Shown here piece by piece: positions 1-12,423 of a stretch of DNA of 64,000 bases. The stretch covers positions 4,836,001 through 4,900,000 of the forward strand of contig NZ_JAMZDZ010000001.1 of assembly GCF_024172085.1 (NCBI RefSeq), read 5' to 3'. The stretch is from Hamadaea flava. GTDB taxonomy: Bacteria; Actinomycetota; Actinomycetes; Mycobacteriales; Micromonosporaceae. The notes under the pieces were generated by a model that saw nothing but the letters and a program-made list of their open reading frames with translations, was not told the DNA's origin and searched no databases. The position numbers and the translations under genes were made by a program. Within the stretch, counting starts at the first letter, position 1, and each line of letters begins with the position of its first letter.

Positions 1-1
1 G

Positions 2-295
2 GAGATCACGGCCGACCAGATCATGGTGTCCACAGCGGACTACTTCGGGGTGAGCCTGGAGGACCTGCGCGGGCACTCCCGGTCGCGGGTGCTCGTCAAC
101 GCCCGCCAGGTCGCCATGTATCTGTGCCGGGAGCTGACGGCGATGTCGCTGCCCCGGATCGGATCGGCGTTCGGCGGGCGCGACCACACCACGGTGATGC
201 ACGCCGAGCGGAAGATCCGGCAGCAGATGGCGGAGCGGCGTTCGCTCTACAACCAGATCGCGGAGCTCACCAACCGCATCAAGCAAACGCCCTGA
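2..295 (+). CDS. dnaA: Chromosomal replication initiator DnaA, C-terminal fragment
   Basis: This is the last 97 codons of the initiator that binds DnaA boxes and opens oriC; the 5' part lies before the window. The visible part is domain IV, the DNA-binding helix-turn-helix: the family signature [11 protein letters not shown] lies near its middle, preceded by the basic helix containing [12 protein letters not shown]. The frame is open from base 2 and ends in TGA. The non-coding DnaA-box cluster and dnaN follow directly, the standard actinobacterial arrangement. Identity is near certain. Confidence 0.97.
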   Translation, partial: EITADQIMVSTADYFGVSLEDLRGHSRSRVLVNARQVAMYLCRELTAMSLPRIGSAFGGRDHTTVMHAERKIRQQMAERRSLYNQIAELTNRIKQTP

Positions 296-943
296 CCTGC
301 ACGAAAGACACTTCGGCGGGCGGTGTGACCAGGCGGTCGCGCCGCCCGCCGCTCTATATCGACGCCTGTCGTCGAGTTATCCCCAACCGGTGGACGAAGG
401 TTGTGGATTGGCTGTGGATATGTGTGGACAAAAAATTGTCCCTGTGGATTCAGTGTGGACAACCGACCAAGATCCGTGGACAGGTTTCCATGATCCGTGG
501 ATATCCCTGTGTACAAGGCCCTTCGGGCGGTCCGCCCGATCGGTGGATAACCCGGTGGATAACCTGTGGAAGTCTTGTGGGGAACGTGTGGGCAAGAGTG
601 GACACTCTGTGTACACAGAATGTCCTGTGGATGGAGGGCTCGGTTTTCCACGGCTTCATCCACCGGTTATCCACCGGCCCTGAACCCGGATGAGCAGCGG
701 AAACGGCAGTTATCCCCAGTTTCCACAGCCCCTACTATTACGACGGTAGAGATTTCTAAGAAGAAGAAAACCCAATCTTCGGGGTGTGGATGTTGGTGGG
801 CTGCCGGCGGGCCGACCCCTCCGAGCACCCGCACCGAAGAAGCCCTAGGGTGGTTCACCGTCACACCTCGTCGTTAGGGTCGATAGTCCGTAAGAAGCTC
901 TCGCCGACCCGACGCCCTGACAAGAGATCCCCGGAGGCCTCGC
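296..943. other. oriC: Replication origin oriC (DnaA-box cluster)
   Basis: The 648-base gap between dnaA and dnaN has no credible gene; open frames here are by-products of repeated boxes. DnaA-box-like 9-mers occur at 377-385 and 710-718 (TTATCCCCA, plus), 667-675 (TTATCCACC, plus), 423-431 and 454-462 (exact TTGTCCACA, minus), 542-550 and 554-562 (TTATCCACC, minus), 402-410, 413-421 and 496-504 (one or two changes, minus). Most boxes in 400-565 point the same way, and the three rightmost point the opposite way. An AT-richer stretch at about 731-778 next to the rightmost boxes is the best candidate unwinding element. The dnaN promoter must lie in the last 100 bases; TAGGGT at 874-879 is a possible -10. 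Confidence 0.93.
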
Positions 944-2077
944 ATGAAGTTCCGTGTTGAGCGCGACGCGCTTGCCGACGCCGTTGCGTGGACCGCAAAG
1001 AGCCTGCCCAGCCGGCCGTCGGTGCCGGTCCTCGCGGGTGTGATGCTGCGCGTAGCCGACGGCCGCCTGCACGTCTCCGGCTTCGACTACGAGGTGTCGA
1101 GCCAGGTCGACGTCGAGGTGCAGGCGGACGCCGACGGCGCGGCGCTGGTCTCCGGCCGGCTGCTCGCCGAGATCACCAAGGCGCTCCCGGCCAAGCCGGT
1201 GGAGATCGCCGCCGTCGGCTCGCACCTCGAACTCGTCTGCGGCAGCGCGCGGTTCACGCTGCCGACGATGCCGGTCGAGGACTACCCGACGCTGCCCGAG
1301 CTGCCGCAGAGCGCCGGCACCGTCGACGCCGCCACGTTCGCCGCCGCCGTCGCCCAGGTCGCCATCGCGGCCGGCCGGGACGAGACGCTGCCCATGATGA
1401 CCGGCGTACGCCTGGAGCTGTCCGGCTCGACGATCGCGCTGCTCGCCACCGACCGGTACCGGCTCGCCGTCCGCGAGATCAGCTGGGAGCCGGCCGCCGA
1501 CGACGTTGAGACCACCGCTCTCGTGCCGGCCCGGACGCTGGCCGACACCGCCAAGACGCTCGGCCCGCTGGGCGGCAGCGTGACGGTGGCACTCGCGACC
1601 GCCGGTGCGGGCGAGGGCATGATCGGTTTCGCCGGGGGCACCCGCAAGACCACGAGCCGCCTGCTCGACGGTCAGTCCTACCCGCCGGTGCGGTCGCTGT
1701 TCCCGGCGTCGTTCAACGCCGAGGCGCGGGTGCCGGTGAGCGCCCTCGTCGAGGTCGTCAAGCGGGTGTCGCTGGTCGCCGAGAAGGCCACCCCGATCCG
1801 GCTGTCGTTCACCGAGGAGGGGCTCGTCGTCGAGGCGGGCGGTACCGAGGAGGCGCGGGCGAGCGAGGCGATGGAGGCCACCTTCACCGGTGAGCCGTTC
1901 ACGATCGCGTTCAACCCGCAGTACCTCATCGACGGGCTGGGCGCGCTCGGCGCGGCGACCGCCGTCTTCGGGTTCACCGACGCGTTCAAGCCCGCGGTGC
2001 TCATGCCGGCTGGCGACGACGGTGAGGTTGTGCCGGGTTACCGCTATCTGATCATGCCGATTCGGGTCGGGCGCTAG
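944..2077 (+). CDS. dnaN: DNA polymerase III sliding clamp (beta subunit)
   Basis: The protein forms the ring that tethers the replicative polymerase to DNA. It has 377 residues, the usual length for a three-domain bacterial clamp, and the typical opening MKFRVERDALADAVAWTAKS and clamp-like C-terminus ending in YLIMPIRVGR. The ATG at 944 is supported by GGAGG at 933-937, six bases upstream. It sits immediately after oriC and before gnd and recF, as in many Actinobacteria. No oddities are seen. Confidence 0.97.
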   Translation: MKFRVERDALADAVAWTAKSLPSRPSVPVLAGVMLRVADGRLHVSGFDYEVSSQVDVEVQADADGAALVSGRLLAEITKALPAKPVEIAAVGSHLELVCGSARFTLPTMPVEDYPTLPELPQSAGTVDAATFAAAVAQVAIAAGRDETLPMMTGVRLELSGSTIALLATDRYRLAVREISWEPAADDVETTALVPARTLADTAKTLGPLGGSVTVALATAGAGEGMIGFAGGTRKTTSRLLDGQSYPPVRSLFPASFNAEARVPVSALVEVVKRVSLVAEKATPIRLSFTEEGLVVEAGGTEEARASEAMEATFTGEPFTIAFNPQYLIDGLGALGAATAVFGFTDAFKPAVLMPAGDDGEVVPGYRYLIMPIRVGR

Positions 2078-2168
2078 CCTGAACCTTCAGGGGGGCGGGC
2101 CGCGCGCCGAAGATCGCCGCGTCCGGCGCCCGTCTCGAACTAGGCAAGCACACCTGAGTGGAGTGACC

Positions 2169-3041
2169 ATGCAACTCGGACTCATCGGCCTCGGCAAGAT
2201 GGGCGGCAACATGCGGGACCGCCTGCGCGAGGCCGGCCATGAGGTCGTCGGCTTCGACCGCAACCCCGACCTGTCGGACGCGGCGAGCCTGGAAGAGCTG
2301 GTCGGCAAGTTGCAGGCGCCGCGCGCGATCTGGGTGATGGTGCCCGCCGGTGTCACCGAGGCCACCATCGACGCCCTGGGCGCGCTGTTGGGCGAGGGCG
2401 ACATCGTCATCGACGGTGGGAACTCCCGGTTCTCCGACGACGGTCCCCGGGCCGAGAAGCTCGCCGAGTCCGGCATCGGCTACATCGACGCCGGGGTCTC
2501 CGGCGGCGTCTGGGGCAAGCAGAACGGCTACGCACTCATGGTCGGCGGTTCCGACGCCGACGTCGCCCGGCTCATGCCGATCTTCGAGTCGCTGAAGCCG
2601 GCCGGCGAGTTCGGCTTCGTGCACGCCGGCCCGGTCGGCGCCGGTCACTACGCCAAGATGGTGCACAACGGCATCGAATACGGCCTCATGCACGCGTACG
2701 CCGAGGGCTTCGAGCTGCTGGAGAAGTCGGAGCTGGTGCAGAACGTGCCCGGCGTGTTCCGGTCGTGGCGGGAAGGCACCGTCGTCCGCTCCTGGCTGCT
2801 GGACCTGATGGACAACGCGCTGACCGCCGATCCGCACCTGGACGAGCTGAAGGGCTACGCCGAGGACACCGGCGAAGGTCGCTGGACGGTCGAGGAGGCC
2901 ATCCGTCTCGCGGTGCCGATGCACGTCATCGCCGCTTCGCTGTTCGCCCGGTTCGCCTCGCGGCAGGACGACTCGCCGGCGATGAAGGCGATCGCGGCGC
3001 TGCGCAACCAGTTCGGCGGGCACGCCGTCACCAAGAGCTAG
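2169..3041 (+). CDS. gnd: 6-phosphogluconate dehydrogenase, decarboxylating (short form)
   Basis: Oxidative pentose-phosphate enzyme converting 6-phosphogluconate to ribulose 5-phosphate with reduction of NAD(P). The N-terminus has the Rossmann motif GLGKMGG. The substrate region carries [10 protein letters not shown] and the catalytic block [10 protein letters not shown]. At 290 residues it belongs to the short (GntZ/YqeC-like) class rather than the 470-residue dimeric class. The ATG at 2169 is preferred over an in-frame GTG at 2163 because GGAG at 2160-2163 is correctly placed only for the ATG. It stands between dnaN and recF, a placement seen in streptomycetes and relatives, and ends five bases before recF, so the two are probably co-transcribed. 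Confidence 0.93.
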   Translation: MQLGLIGLGKMGGNMRDRLREAGHEVVGFDRNPDLSDAASLEELVGKLQAPRAIWVMVPAGVTEATIDALGALLGEGDIVIDGGNSRFSDDGPRAEKLAESGIGYIDAGVSGGVWGKQNGYALMVGGSDADVARLMPIFESLKPAGEFGFVHAGPVGAGHYAKMVHNGIEYGLMHAYAEGFELLEKSELVQNVPGVFRSWREGTVVRSWLLDLMDNALTADPHLDELKGYAEDTGEGRWTVEEAIRLAVPMHVIAASLFARFASRQDDSPAMKAIAALRNQFGGHAVTKS

Positions 3042-3046
3042 CCAGC

Positions 3047-4159
3047 ATGTACGTTCGCCGGCTGGAGCTCGTCGACATCCGCTCGTACGCGCGGGTGGCG
3101 GTCGACCTCCAGCCGGGGCCGAACGTGCTCGTCGGCCCGAACGGTGTCGGCAAGACCAACCTCGTCGAGGCGATGGGTTACGTTGCCACGCTCTCCAGCC
3201 ACCGAGTCGCGAACGACGCACCGATGGTTCGGGCAGGTGCGGGCACCGGCGTGATCCGCTGCGCGATCGTGCACGAGGGCCGCGAGCTGCTCGTCGAACT
3301 GGAGATCGTGCCGGGCAAGGCCAATCGGGCGCGGCTAGGCCGGTCTCCCGTACGCCGGGCGCGGGACGTCCTCGGCGCGCTGCGCCTCGTCCTGTTCGCC
3401 CCCGAGGATCTCTCGCTGGTCCGGGGCGACCCGGCTGAGCGGCGCAAGTATCTGGACGAGCTGCTGGTGCTCCGGCAGCCTCGGATGGCGGCGGTCCGCT
3501 CCGACTACGAGCGGGTGCTCAAGCAGCGCAACGCGCTGCTGCGTACCTCCTATCTGACGCGCCGGGTGAATCGGACAGCCGGCGACCTGTCCACCCTCGA
3601 CGTCTGGAACCAGCATCTCGCTCAGCACGGCGCCACGCTGCTCGGCGCCCGGCTGGCGCTGGTCGACGCGCTGGCGCCGCATCTGGCGAAGGCGTACGAC
3701 GCGGTGTCGGGCGGCGGTGCGATGCCGGGGGCCGCCACCGCGGTGTATCAGAGCACGGTCGCCGAGCCGACTCCGGAAGCAGTGCTCTCGGCGCTTCAGG
3801 CGGCTCGTCAGTCCGAGGTCGACCGGGGGATGACGCTGGTCGGCCCGCATCGGGACGAACTCGCCCTGTCCCTGGGTCAGCTTCCCGTGAAGGGTTATGC
3901 GAGTCACGGTGAATCGTGGTCCTTCGCCTTGGCGTTGCGGCTGGCGGCGTACGAGTTGTTGAGAGCGGACGGTCTGGAGCCGGTCCTGGCGCTGGACGAC
4001 GTCTTCGCGGAACTGGACAGTGGGCGGCGCCAGCGGCTGGCCGCGCTGGTCGGCGACGCGGCCCAGGTGATCGTGACGTGCGCCGTCGCGGCCGACGTGC
4101 CAGACGAACTGGCGGGTGTCCGTTTCACCGTCACACCGGGAGAGGTGCACCGTGAGTGA
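3047..4159 (+). CDS. recF: DNA replication and repair protein RecF
   Basis: SMC-like ATPase that loads RecA at gaps together with RecO/RecR. The 370-residue product has a Walker A motif GPNGVGKTN near residue 30, an ABC-type signature [14 protein letters not shown], and a Walker B region [11 protein letters not shown] close to the C-terminus. The frame is open far upstream inside gnd; ATG 3047 was chosen because it gives the family N-terminus [15 protein letters not shown] and follows the gnd stop by five bases. Its end overlaps the next gene by eight bases. Confidence 0.96.
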   Translation: MYVRRLELVDIRSYARVAVDLQPGPNVLVGPNGVGKTNLVEAMGYVATLSSHRVANDAPMVRAGAGTGVIRCAIVHEGRELLVELEIVPGKANRARLGRSPVRRARDVLGALRLVLFAPEDLSLVRGDPAERRKYLDELLVLRQPRMAAVRSDYERVLKQRNALLRTSYLTRRVNRTAGDLSTLDVWNQHLAQHGATLLGARLALVDALAPHLAKAYDAVSGGGAMPGAATAVYQSTVAEPTPEAVLSALQAARQSEVDRGMTLVGPHRDELALSLGQLPVKGYASHGESWSFALALRLAAYELLRADGLEPVLALDDVFAELDSGRRQRLAALVGDAAQVIVTCAVAADVPDELAGVRFTVTPGEVHRE

Positions 4160-4652
4160 CGAAGAACTCAAGGGTCCGGAGTTGGCGCGGGCCGTGCTGG
4201 ACGCGGCGAAGGTCAAGCGCGCCGCGCGCGCGACCCAGCCGCGCAAGTCGCCGGAGGAGTACCGGCCGCGCGGCTACAGCGGACCCGGGCCCGATCCGCG
4301 CGACCCGGCGAAGTTCGGCGACGTGCTGGCCCGGCTGATCAAGGCCCGCGGCTGGCAGAAGCCCGCCGCCGAGGCGACGGTCTTCGGCGCGTGGGAGAAG
4401 GTGGTCGGCCCGGAGATCGCGGCCCGCTGCCGCCCGGTCAAGCTCGAGGAGAAGGAGCTGACCGTCGAGGCGGAGTCCACCGCCTGGGCCACCCAGCTCC
4501 GCGCGGTCGCCCCGACGATCATCAAGCGGATCGCGGCCGAGGTGGGCAACAACGTCGTGGTCCGGGTCCGCATCCACGGCCCGGCCGCGCCGTCCTGGTC
4601 CAAAGGCCCCCGACGGGTACGCGGACAGGGGCCGGGCGACACCTACGGCTGA
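4152..4652 (+). CDS. DUF721 (DciA-like) protein
   Basis: A 166-residue protein with an N-terminal charged, low-complexity stretch and a C-terminal DUF721 domain (about residues 55-145, including [18 protein letters not shown]). DUF721 proteins next to recF in Actinobacteria are relatives of DciA, the helicase loader/operator used by bacteria lacking DnaC; that role here is family knowledge, not shown by the sequence. GTG 4152 has AGAGG just upstream and overlaps recF, indicating translational coupling. Confidence 0.85.
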   Translation: MSDEELKGPELARAVLDAAKVKRAARATQPRKSPEEYRPRGYSGPGPDPRDPAKFGDVLARLIKARGWQKPAAEATVFGAWEKVVGPEIAARCRPVKLEEKELTVEAESTAWATQLRAVAPTIIKRIAAEVGNNVVVRVRIHGPAAPSWSKGPRRVRGQGPGDTYG

Positions 4653-4665
4653 GCCGCCGCGCCGG

Positions 4666-7570
<2,905 letters not shown>

Positions 7571-7617
7571 CCCCCACCCCCGACCTCGCAGGCTGACTAC
7601 GCAAGGACACCACAGAA

Positions 7618-10131
7618 GTGACTGAGACTCCGTTCGACGAGAACGCCGAAGAGAACGCCGAAGAGGCGACGGAGCGGAACCGCATCGAGCCCGTCGGGCT
7701 CGAGGTGGAGATGCAGCGCTCCTTCCTCGATTACGCGATGAGCGTGATCATGAGCCGGGCGCTGCCGGACGTCCGGGACGGCCTCAAGCCGGTGCACCGC
7801 AAGATCCTGTACGCGATGTACGACTCGGGCTACCGCCCGGACCGGGGCTACGTGAAGTGCTCCCGGGTCGTCGGCGACGTGATGGGTCAGTTCCACCCGC
7901 ATGGCGACAGCGCGATCTACGACACCCTGGTCCGGATGGGCCAGCCCTGGTCGCTGCGCTACCCGCTGATCGACGGCAACGGCAACTTCGGCTCCCCGGG
8001 CAACGACCCGGCGGCCGCCATGCGGTACACCGAGGCGCGCCTCTTCCCGCTGGCCATGGAGCTGCTCCGGGACATCGACGAGGACACCGTCGACATGGTC
8101 CCGAATTATGACAACCGCACCACCGAGCCCACGATCCTGCCGGCCCGGTTCCCGAACCTGCTGGTGAACGGCTCCGAGGGCATCGCGGTCGGTATGGCGA
8201 CCAAGATCCCGCCGCACAACCTGCGGGAGATCGCCGCGGCCGTCCAGTGGTGCCTGGCGAACCCGGAGGTCGATGAGGCCACCACGCTCGACGAGCTGAT
8301 CAAGATCGTCAAGGGCCCGGACTTCCCGACCCACGGACTCATCGTCGGCGTCTCCACCATCGAGGAGGCGTACCGGACCGGGCGCGGCTCGATCCGGATG
8401 CGCGCGGTGGTGGAGGTCGAGGAGGACAAGCGCGGGCGTACCTGCCTCGTCGTGACCGAGCTGCCCTACCAGGTCAACCCGGACAACCTCGCCGAGCGCA
8501 TGGCCGATCTGATCAAGGAGGGCAAGCTCGCCGGCATCTCCGACATCCGCGACGAGTCCTCCGGGCGTACCGGTCTGCGGCTGATCGTCGTGCTCAAGCG
8601 GGACGCCGTCGCCAAGGTCGTCCTGAACAACCTCTACAAGCACACGCAGCTGCAGGAGACGTTCGGCGCCAACATGCTGGCGCTCGTCGACGGCGTGCCG
8701 CGGACGCTCAACCTGGCCCAGTTCGTGCGCTACTACGTGGCGCACCAGATCGAGGTCATCCAGCGGCGTACCGCCTTCCGCCTGCGCAAGGCGGAGGAGC
8801 GCGCGCACATCTTGCGCGGTCTGGTCAAGGCGCTGGACCAGCTCGACGAGGTCATCGCCCTGATCCGGCGGTCGCCCACGGTGGAGGAGGCCCGCACCGG
8901 CCTCATGGCGCTGCTGGACATCGACGAGATCCAGGCCACCGCGATCCTGGACATGCAGCTGCGTCGTCTGGCCGCTCTCGAGCGCCAGAAGATCATCGAC
9001 GAGTTGGCCAAGATCGAGATCGAGATCGCCGACCTCAAGGACATCCTCGCCAAGCCCGAGCGGCAGCGGAAGATCGTCTCCGACGAGCTGACCGAGATCG
9101 TCAACAAGTGGGGCGACGAGCGCCGCACGAAGATCATCCCGTTCGACGGCGAGGTCTCCATGGAGGACCTCATCGCCCGCGAGGACGTCGTCGTCACCAT
9201 CACCCGCACCGGGTACGCCAAGCGGACCAAGGTCGACCTCTATCGTTCGCAGAAGCGTGGCGGCAAGGGCGTGTCGGGGGCGACGCTGCGGCAGGACGAC
9301 ATCGTCAGCCACTTCTTCGTGTGCTCCACTCACGACTGGATCCTGTTCTTCACGAACAAGGGCCGGGTCTACCGGGCCAAGGCGTACGAGCTGCCGGAGG
9401 CGTCGCGGACCGCCAAGGGCCAGCACGTCGCCAACCTCCTGGCGTTCCAGCCCGAGGAGCAGATAGCCCAGGTCATCGAGATCCAGAACTACGGCGTGGC
9501 GCCGTACCTGGTGCTCGCGACGAAGAACGGTCTGGTCAAGAAGACGGCGCTGACCGAGTTCGACTCGAACCGGTCCGGCGGCATCATCGCGATCAACCTG
9601 AAGGACGACGACGAACTCGTCGGCGCGGCCCTGGGCGGCTCCGAGGACGACCTGCTGCTCGTCAGCAAGCAGGCCCAGGCGATCCGGTTCAAGGCGACCG
9701 ACGAGACGCTGCGCCCGATGGGCCGGGCCACGTCCGGCGTGATCGGGATGCGCTTCGGCGACGGCGACGAGCTGCTGGCCATGGAGGTCGTTCGCGAGGG
9801 CATGGAATTCGACGTTCTGGTCGCCACGAATGGCGGTTACGCCAAACGGACCCCGATCGACGAATATCCTGTACAGGGTCGCGGCGGAAAGGGAGTTCTC
9901 ACCGCTAAGATCACCGAGCGCCGTGGCGGACTGGTCGGCGCGGTCGTTATCAGCCCGGACGATGAACTCTTCGCCATCACAAGCAACGGCGGAGTTATAC
10001 GAACTCCGGTGAAGCCTGTACGGCGGACGCGCGATCGGAACACAATGGGTGTGAAGCTCATGGACCTCCCAGAGGGCGTAACCATCGTCGCGATTGCACG
10101 CAATGCCGACGAACCGGACGAACAGGACTAA
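7618..10131 (+). CDS. gyrA: DNA gyrase subunit A
   Basis: Breakage-reunion subunit of gyrase, 837 residues. The catalytic tyrosine lies in AMRYTEARL at about residue 137. The quinolone-resistance region reads [19 protein letters not shown], with Ser and Asp at the positions that confer sensitivity in other bacteria. The C-terminal beta-pinwheel carries the GyrA box in [14 protein letters not shown] 7618 follows AAGGA at 7603-7607. An acidic N-terminal extension ([11 protein letters not shown]) is common in Actinobacteria. Confidence 0.97.
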   Translation: MTETPFDENAEENAEEATERNRIEPVGLEVEMQRSFLDYAMSVIMSRALPDVRDGLKPVHRKILYAMYDSGYRPDRGYVKCSRVVGDVMGQFHPHGDSAIYDTLVRMGQPWSLRYPLIDGNGNFGSPGNDPAAAMRYTEARLFPLAMELLRDIDEDTVDMVPNYDNRTTEPTILPARFPNLLVNGSEGIAVGMATKIPPHNLREIAAAVQWCLANPEVDEATTLDELIKIVKGPDFPTHGLIVGVSTIEEAYRTGRGSIRMRAVVEVEEDKRGRTCLVVTELPYQVNPDNLAERMADLIKEGKLAGISDIRDESSGRTGLRLIVVLKRDAVAKVVLNNLYKHTQLQETFGANMLALVDGVPRTLNLAQFVRYYVAHQIEVIQRRTAFRLRKAEERAHILRGLVKALDQLDEVIALIRRSPTVEEARTGLMALLDIDEIQATAILDMQLRRLAALERQKIIDELAKIEIEIADLKDILAKPERQRKIVSDELTEIVNKWGDERRTKIIPFDGEVSMEDLIAREDVVVTITRTGYAKRTKVDLYRSQKRGGKGVSGATLRQDDIVSHFFVCSTHDWILFFTNKGRVYRAKAYELPEASRTAKGQHVANLLAFQPEEQIAQVIEIQNYGVAPYLVLATKNGLVKKTALTEFDSNRSGGIIAINLKDDDELVGAALGGSEDDLLLVSKQAQAIRFKATDETLRPMGRATSGVIGMRFGDGDELLAMEVVREGMEFDVLVATNGGYAKRTPIDEYPVQGRGGKGVLTAKITERRGGLVGAVVISPDDELFAITSNGGVIRTPVKPVRRTRDRNTMGVKLMDLPEGVTIVAIARNADEPDEQD

Positions 10132-10134
10132 TGG

Positions 10135-10932
10135 ATGACGGAGACACAGGCGATGTCGGGTGCCGCGGGGGCCTCGGCGAATCCGGTCGATGACGGTGAC
10201 GCGGAGGCCAACGCCTCGGCGGGCCGGACGGCCGTCGGTCGCGCGACAGTCCCCGCAGACAGCATCACGCCAGCCGGTGAGGAAACTCCAGCGGCCTCTC
10301 CGGACGCCGCCGCTGGGCGGTCCCCGTCGGCGGAGGCGCCCAAGCCCGAGACCACAGGCAGCAGCACGACGAGTTTCACCCGCCCGCCGGGGATGACTCC
10401 GCCCGCGGAACGTCCGCCGGCCGGGGCACCGCCCCGCGGTGCGGCGACCGTCGGGCGTACCCCGCTGAAATCGGTCCAGGCGGCCGGGCAGTTGGGCGCG
10501 GCCCGGGTGACCGAGGCCGTCCGCGCGGCCCGATCGAACGTGAGCGCCGCCGCCTCCCGCGGCCCGCGGCGCGCACGTCTGGCGATCAAGCGGATCGACC
10601 CGTGGTCCGTTATGAAGTTCTCGTTCGCCGTGTCGCTTGTGCTCTTCCTCGTCGTGATCGTCGCGACGTCCGTGCTCTACCTGGCGCTGAACGCGATGGG
10701 CGTCTTCGACTCCATCAACAGCAGCATCGGAGAGCTGGCCAGCTCCAGCGGCGGCGGCACCGGCGCGGCCGAGTTCAAGATCACGGCGGGCGGCGTCATC
10801 GGCACCGCGGCCCTGATCGGCGCGGTCAACGTGGTGCTGTTCACCGCGCTGGCCACGCTCGGCGCGTTCATCTACAACGTCTGCTCCGACCTCGTCGGCG
10901 GCATTGAGGTGACGCTCGCCGAGCGCGACTGA
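10135..10932 (+). CDS. DUF3566 membrane protein downstream of gyrA
   Basis: A 265-residue protein with a long disordered Ala/Pro/Thr-rich cytoplasmic N-terminus (about 1-150) and a C-terminal DUF3566 domain with two transmembrane helices (about 160-190 and 220-252, including GVIGTAALIGAVNVVLFTAL). The equivalent gene follows gyrA in mycobacteria (Rv0007), where a link with cell-wall growth has been proposed; its function is not settled. An ATG at 10131 overlaps the gyrA stop and one at 10135 follows, so coupling to gyrA is likely. A strong inverted repeat follows the gene. Confidence 0.87.
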   Translation: MTETQAMSGAAGASANPVDDGDAEANASAGRTAVGRATVPADSITPAGEETPAASPDAAAGRSPSAEAPKPETTGSSTTSFTRPPGMTPPAERPPAGAPPRGAATVGRTPLKSVQAAGQLGAARVTEAVRAARSNVSAAASRGPRRARLAIKRIDPWSVMKFSFAVSLVLFLVVIVATSVLYLALNAMGVFDSINSSIGELASSSGGGTGAAEFKITAGGVIGTAALIGAVNVVLFTALATLGAFIYNVCSDLVGGIEVTLAERD

Positions 10933-10944
10933 CGAACGCACGAA

Positions 10945-10979
10945 CGCGGCCGGGTGGCATCCATGACCACCCGGCCGCG
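10945..10979 (+). terminator. Terminator hairpin after the gyrBA-DUF3566 operon
   Basis: A perfect 13-base inverted repeat (CGCGGCCGGGTGG at 10945-10957 and its complement at 10967-10979) with a 9-base loop starts 12 bases after the stop codon. No T tract follows, which is normal for GC-rich Actinobacteria. Confidence 0.75.
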
Positions 10980-11038
10980 CCACACCGATACCGATTTGGG
11001 CCGGACCCAGATCGTGCGGTAAGGTTCGTTGTCGCTGA

Positions 11039-11112
11039 GGGGCTATAGCTCAGTCGGTTAGAGCGCAGAGCTGATAACTCTGAGGTCGCTGGTTCGATTC
11101 CAGCTAGCCCCA
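11039..11112 (+). tRNA. tRNA-Ile (GAT)
   Basis: A 74-base cloverleaf: acceptor GGGGCTA pairs with TAGCCCC at 11105-11111, the anticodon stem is CAGAG/CTCTG around loop CTGATAA (anticodon GAT), and the T arm contains GGTTCGATTCC. CCA is not encoded. It is the first of the tRNA pair conserved after gyrA. Confidence 0.97.
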
Positions 11113-11165
11113 CCCTTCACCCCCATGGCACGAGCGCCGTCTCGACGAGCACAAAGGTGTGCATC

Positions 11166-11294
11166 ATGTGGAAGAAGCTTCTGATCATCGCCGGTGTCAT
11201 CGGTGCCGCGGCCATCGTCGCGAAGAAGGTCAAGGACGCGAACCACGATCGGGCGGTCTGGCACGAGGCGATCACCGCCACGGACGCTCGCTAG
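11166..11294 (+). CDS. DLW-39-like miniature protein
   Basis: A 42-residue gene between tRNA-Ile and tRNA-Ala, beginning MWKKLLIIAGVIGAAAIVAKK: one transmembrane helix followed by a charged tail ending VWHEAITATDAR. Actinobacteria carry a family of about 40 residues (DLW-39) in this exact place; here the family's Asp-Leu-Trp is represented by an R-A-V-W sequence, so assignment rests on position, size and architecture. AAAGGTG at 11152-11158 is a good ribosome site for ATG 11166. Function is unknown. Confidence 0.8.
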   Translation: MWKKLLIIAGVIGAAAIVAKKVKDANHDRAVWHEAITATDAR

Positions 11295-11339
11295 CCTGGG
11301 GCTGACCCAAACCGCTGTGGTAGAAATGGTCACAGCGTC

Positions 11340-11412
11340 GGGGCCTTAGCTCAATTGGCAGAGCACCGCCTTTGCAAGGCGGGGGTTAGGAGTTCGATTC
11401 TCCTAGGCTCCA
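11340..11412 (+). tRNA. tRNA-Ala (TGC)
   Basis: A 73-base cloverleaf: acceptor GGGGCCT pairs with AGGCTCC (one G-T pair), and the anticodon loop sits in CCTTTGCAAGG with anticodon TGC. The T arm contains AGTTCGATTCT. CCA is not encoded. It follows tRNA-Ile and the mini-gene as in other Actinobacteria. Confidence 0.97.
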
Positions 11413-11462
11413 CTCCTCACCATCCCGCTGATCCTTAGTGGTCTGCGATTCTCGTGAAAGAA

Positions 11463-11491
11463 AAATGGGGCCTCGGCGTGAGGCCCCATTT
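11463..11491. terminator. Bidirectional terminator after tRNA-Ala
   Basis: A 12-base perfect stem (AAATGGGGCCTC at 11463-11474, complement at 11480-11491) with a 5-base loop, A-rich on the left and T-rich on the right. It stands between tRNA-Ala and the convergent gene ending at 11505, so it can serve both. Confidence 0.88.
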
Positions 11492-11504
11492 CTCTGTTAA
11501 CGCG

Positions 11505-12248
11505 TCAGGCGCGAACTGCCTGGAGGTCTGCCGAACGAGCCGGCTGCGGCACGGTGGCGTCCGTGCGGGCGATCATCGCGGCCGGGACGGCGAGGAGGGC
11601 GATCTCCACTCCGAACAGCATCCGCTGGAGCAGCCCGTCGATCGGGTACTGCTGAAGGAACTGCGCGACGGTCCAACTCGGTGCCATGTCCGGCAGACGG
11701 CTTGCCAGGCACCCGATCATGAGTACGCAGCCCGCCACCGAAAGCGATCGAACCATCGCCGCCGTTCGGGTTGATTCGGTACGCATACGCGTCGCCAGGA
11801 AGAGCCCGGCGATCGGCAGGATGCCCAGTACGCCGACGGCCGCCACGCGGTGGATCCAGCCGGACGTCGAGGTGACCGCCGCACCGGGGTCGGTGGGGAA
11901 GAGGGCCACGAGGACCACCGAGGTGATCCAAGCGCTCAGCAGTGTGGCGGGTGCTCCCCGCAGGCGTACGCCGATCCGGCCGAGGCCCGTCGCGACGGCG
12001 GCTCCGGCGAAGGCGAGGGCGAACACCGCGCCGGTGAACAGCGTGGCCGCCTTGGCTCCGGCGTAGACGTAGAGGCTGGCCGGTGTAGCGAAGGGATTCA
12101 CCTCTTCGGTGTACGCGAAGATCAGCACCAGCATCGAGATCGCCGACGCCGCGAGGGTCAGCAGAGCGGCCTTGCCGTTGCCGATTACATCGACAAATGT
12201 GGCTGTCGGGCGTCGGTAGACCTCGGGATACGTCGCGTAATTCGCCAT
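11505..12248 (-). CDS. DUF998-like integral membrane protein
   Basis: A 247-residue protein with six or seven predicted membrane spans; a short hydrophilic N-terminus (MANYATYPEVYRRPTATF) precedes them and a polar tail follows. The spacing of helices and the segment HRVAAVGVLGILPIAGLFLA resemble DUF998 proteins, a family of unknown function. The ATG at 12248 gives a complete first span. It diverges from the sigma-factor gene at 12424. Confidence 0.7.
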   Translation of the reverse strand: MANYATYPEVYRRPTATFVDVIGNGKAALLTLAASAISMLVLIFAYTEEVNPFATPASLYVYAGAKAATLFTGAVFALAFAGAAVATGLGRIGVRLRGAPATLLSAWITSVVLVALFPTDPGAAVTSTSGWIHRVAAVGVLGILPIAGLFLATRMRTESTRTAAMVRSLSVAGCVLMIGCLASRLPDMAPSWTVAQFLQQYPIDGLLQRMLFGVEIALLAVPAAMIARTDATVPQPARSADLQAVRA

Positions 12249-12309
12249 GGATCAAGGCTCGAAGATTTTGCCTCTTTTCCGAATCCGGTGGCCTGGAGAG
12301 TTCTCTGTC

Positions 12310-12331
12310 GGGCTAGCCCCACCCTTAAGGG
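12310..12331. repeat. Two abutting palindromes containing a copy of the tRNA-Ile 3' end
   Basis: GGGCTAGCCC (12310-12319) and CCCTTAAGGG (12322-12331) are adjacent perfect 10-base palindromes between divergent genes. Bases 12312-12326 (GCTAGCCCCACCCTT) are identical to 11103-11117, the 3' end and flank of tRNA-Ile. They could be operators, or the repeat could be a fossil attachment site. Confidence 0.5.
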
Positions 12332-12354
12332 AAGGATTTCCCCCGTACGAGACG

Positions 12355-12381
12355 GCAACCTCGACAGCGTGTCGGACGTCT
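12355..12381 (+). promoter_or_regulatory. Candidate ECF-type promoter of the sigma-factor gene
   Basis: GGCAACC at 12355-12361 and CGTC at 12378-12381, separated by 16 bases, match the usual form of extracytoplasmic-function sigma promoters. Placed 43 bases before the sigma start codon, this would suggest autoregulation. Assignment is by eye only. Confidence 0.45.
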
Positions 12382-12423
12382 CTCACCATGGAGACACCAG
12401 CACCCTGAAGGGGGTTGATCGCC

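Noticed and set aside
247-693. Open frames on both strands in the dnaA-dnaN gap
   Set aside because: They are built from repeated DnaA boxes (Ser-Thr-Gly-Leu-Ser-Thr type strings) with no protein-like sequence; the region is oriC.
7597-10983. A 1128-codon open frame on the minus strand across gyrA
   Set aside because: It is the antisense shadow of gyrA and the DUF3566 gene: high GC at third positions keeps the opposite frame open, the translation is low-complexity Arg/Asp/Val, and gyrA motifs are unambiguous.
11103-12326. A complete integrative element between the repeated tRNA ends
   Set aside because: No integrase, excisionase or mobility gene lies inside, and conserved tRNA-Ala and mini-gene are ancestral to the locus.
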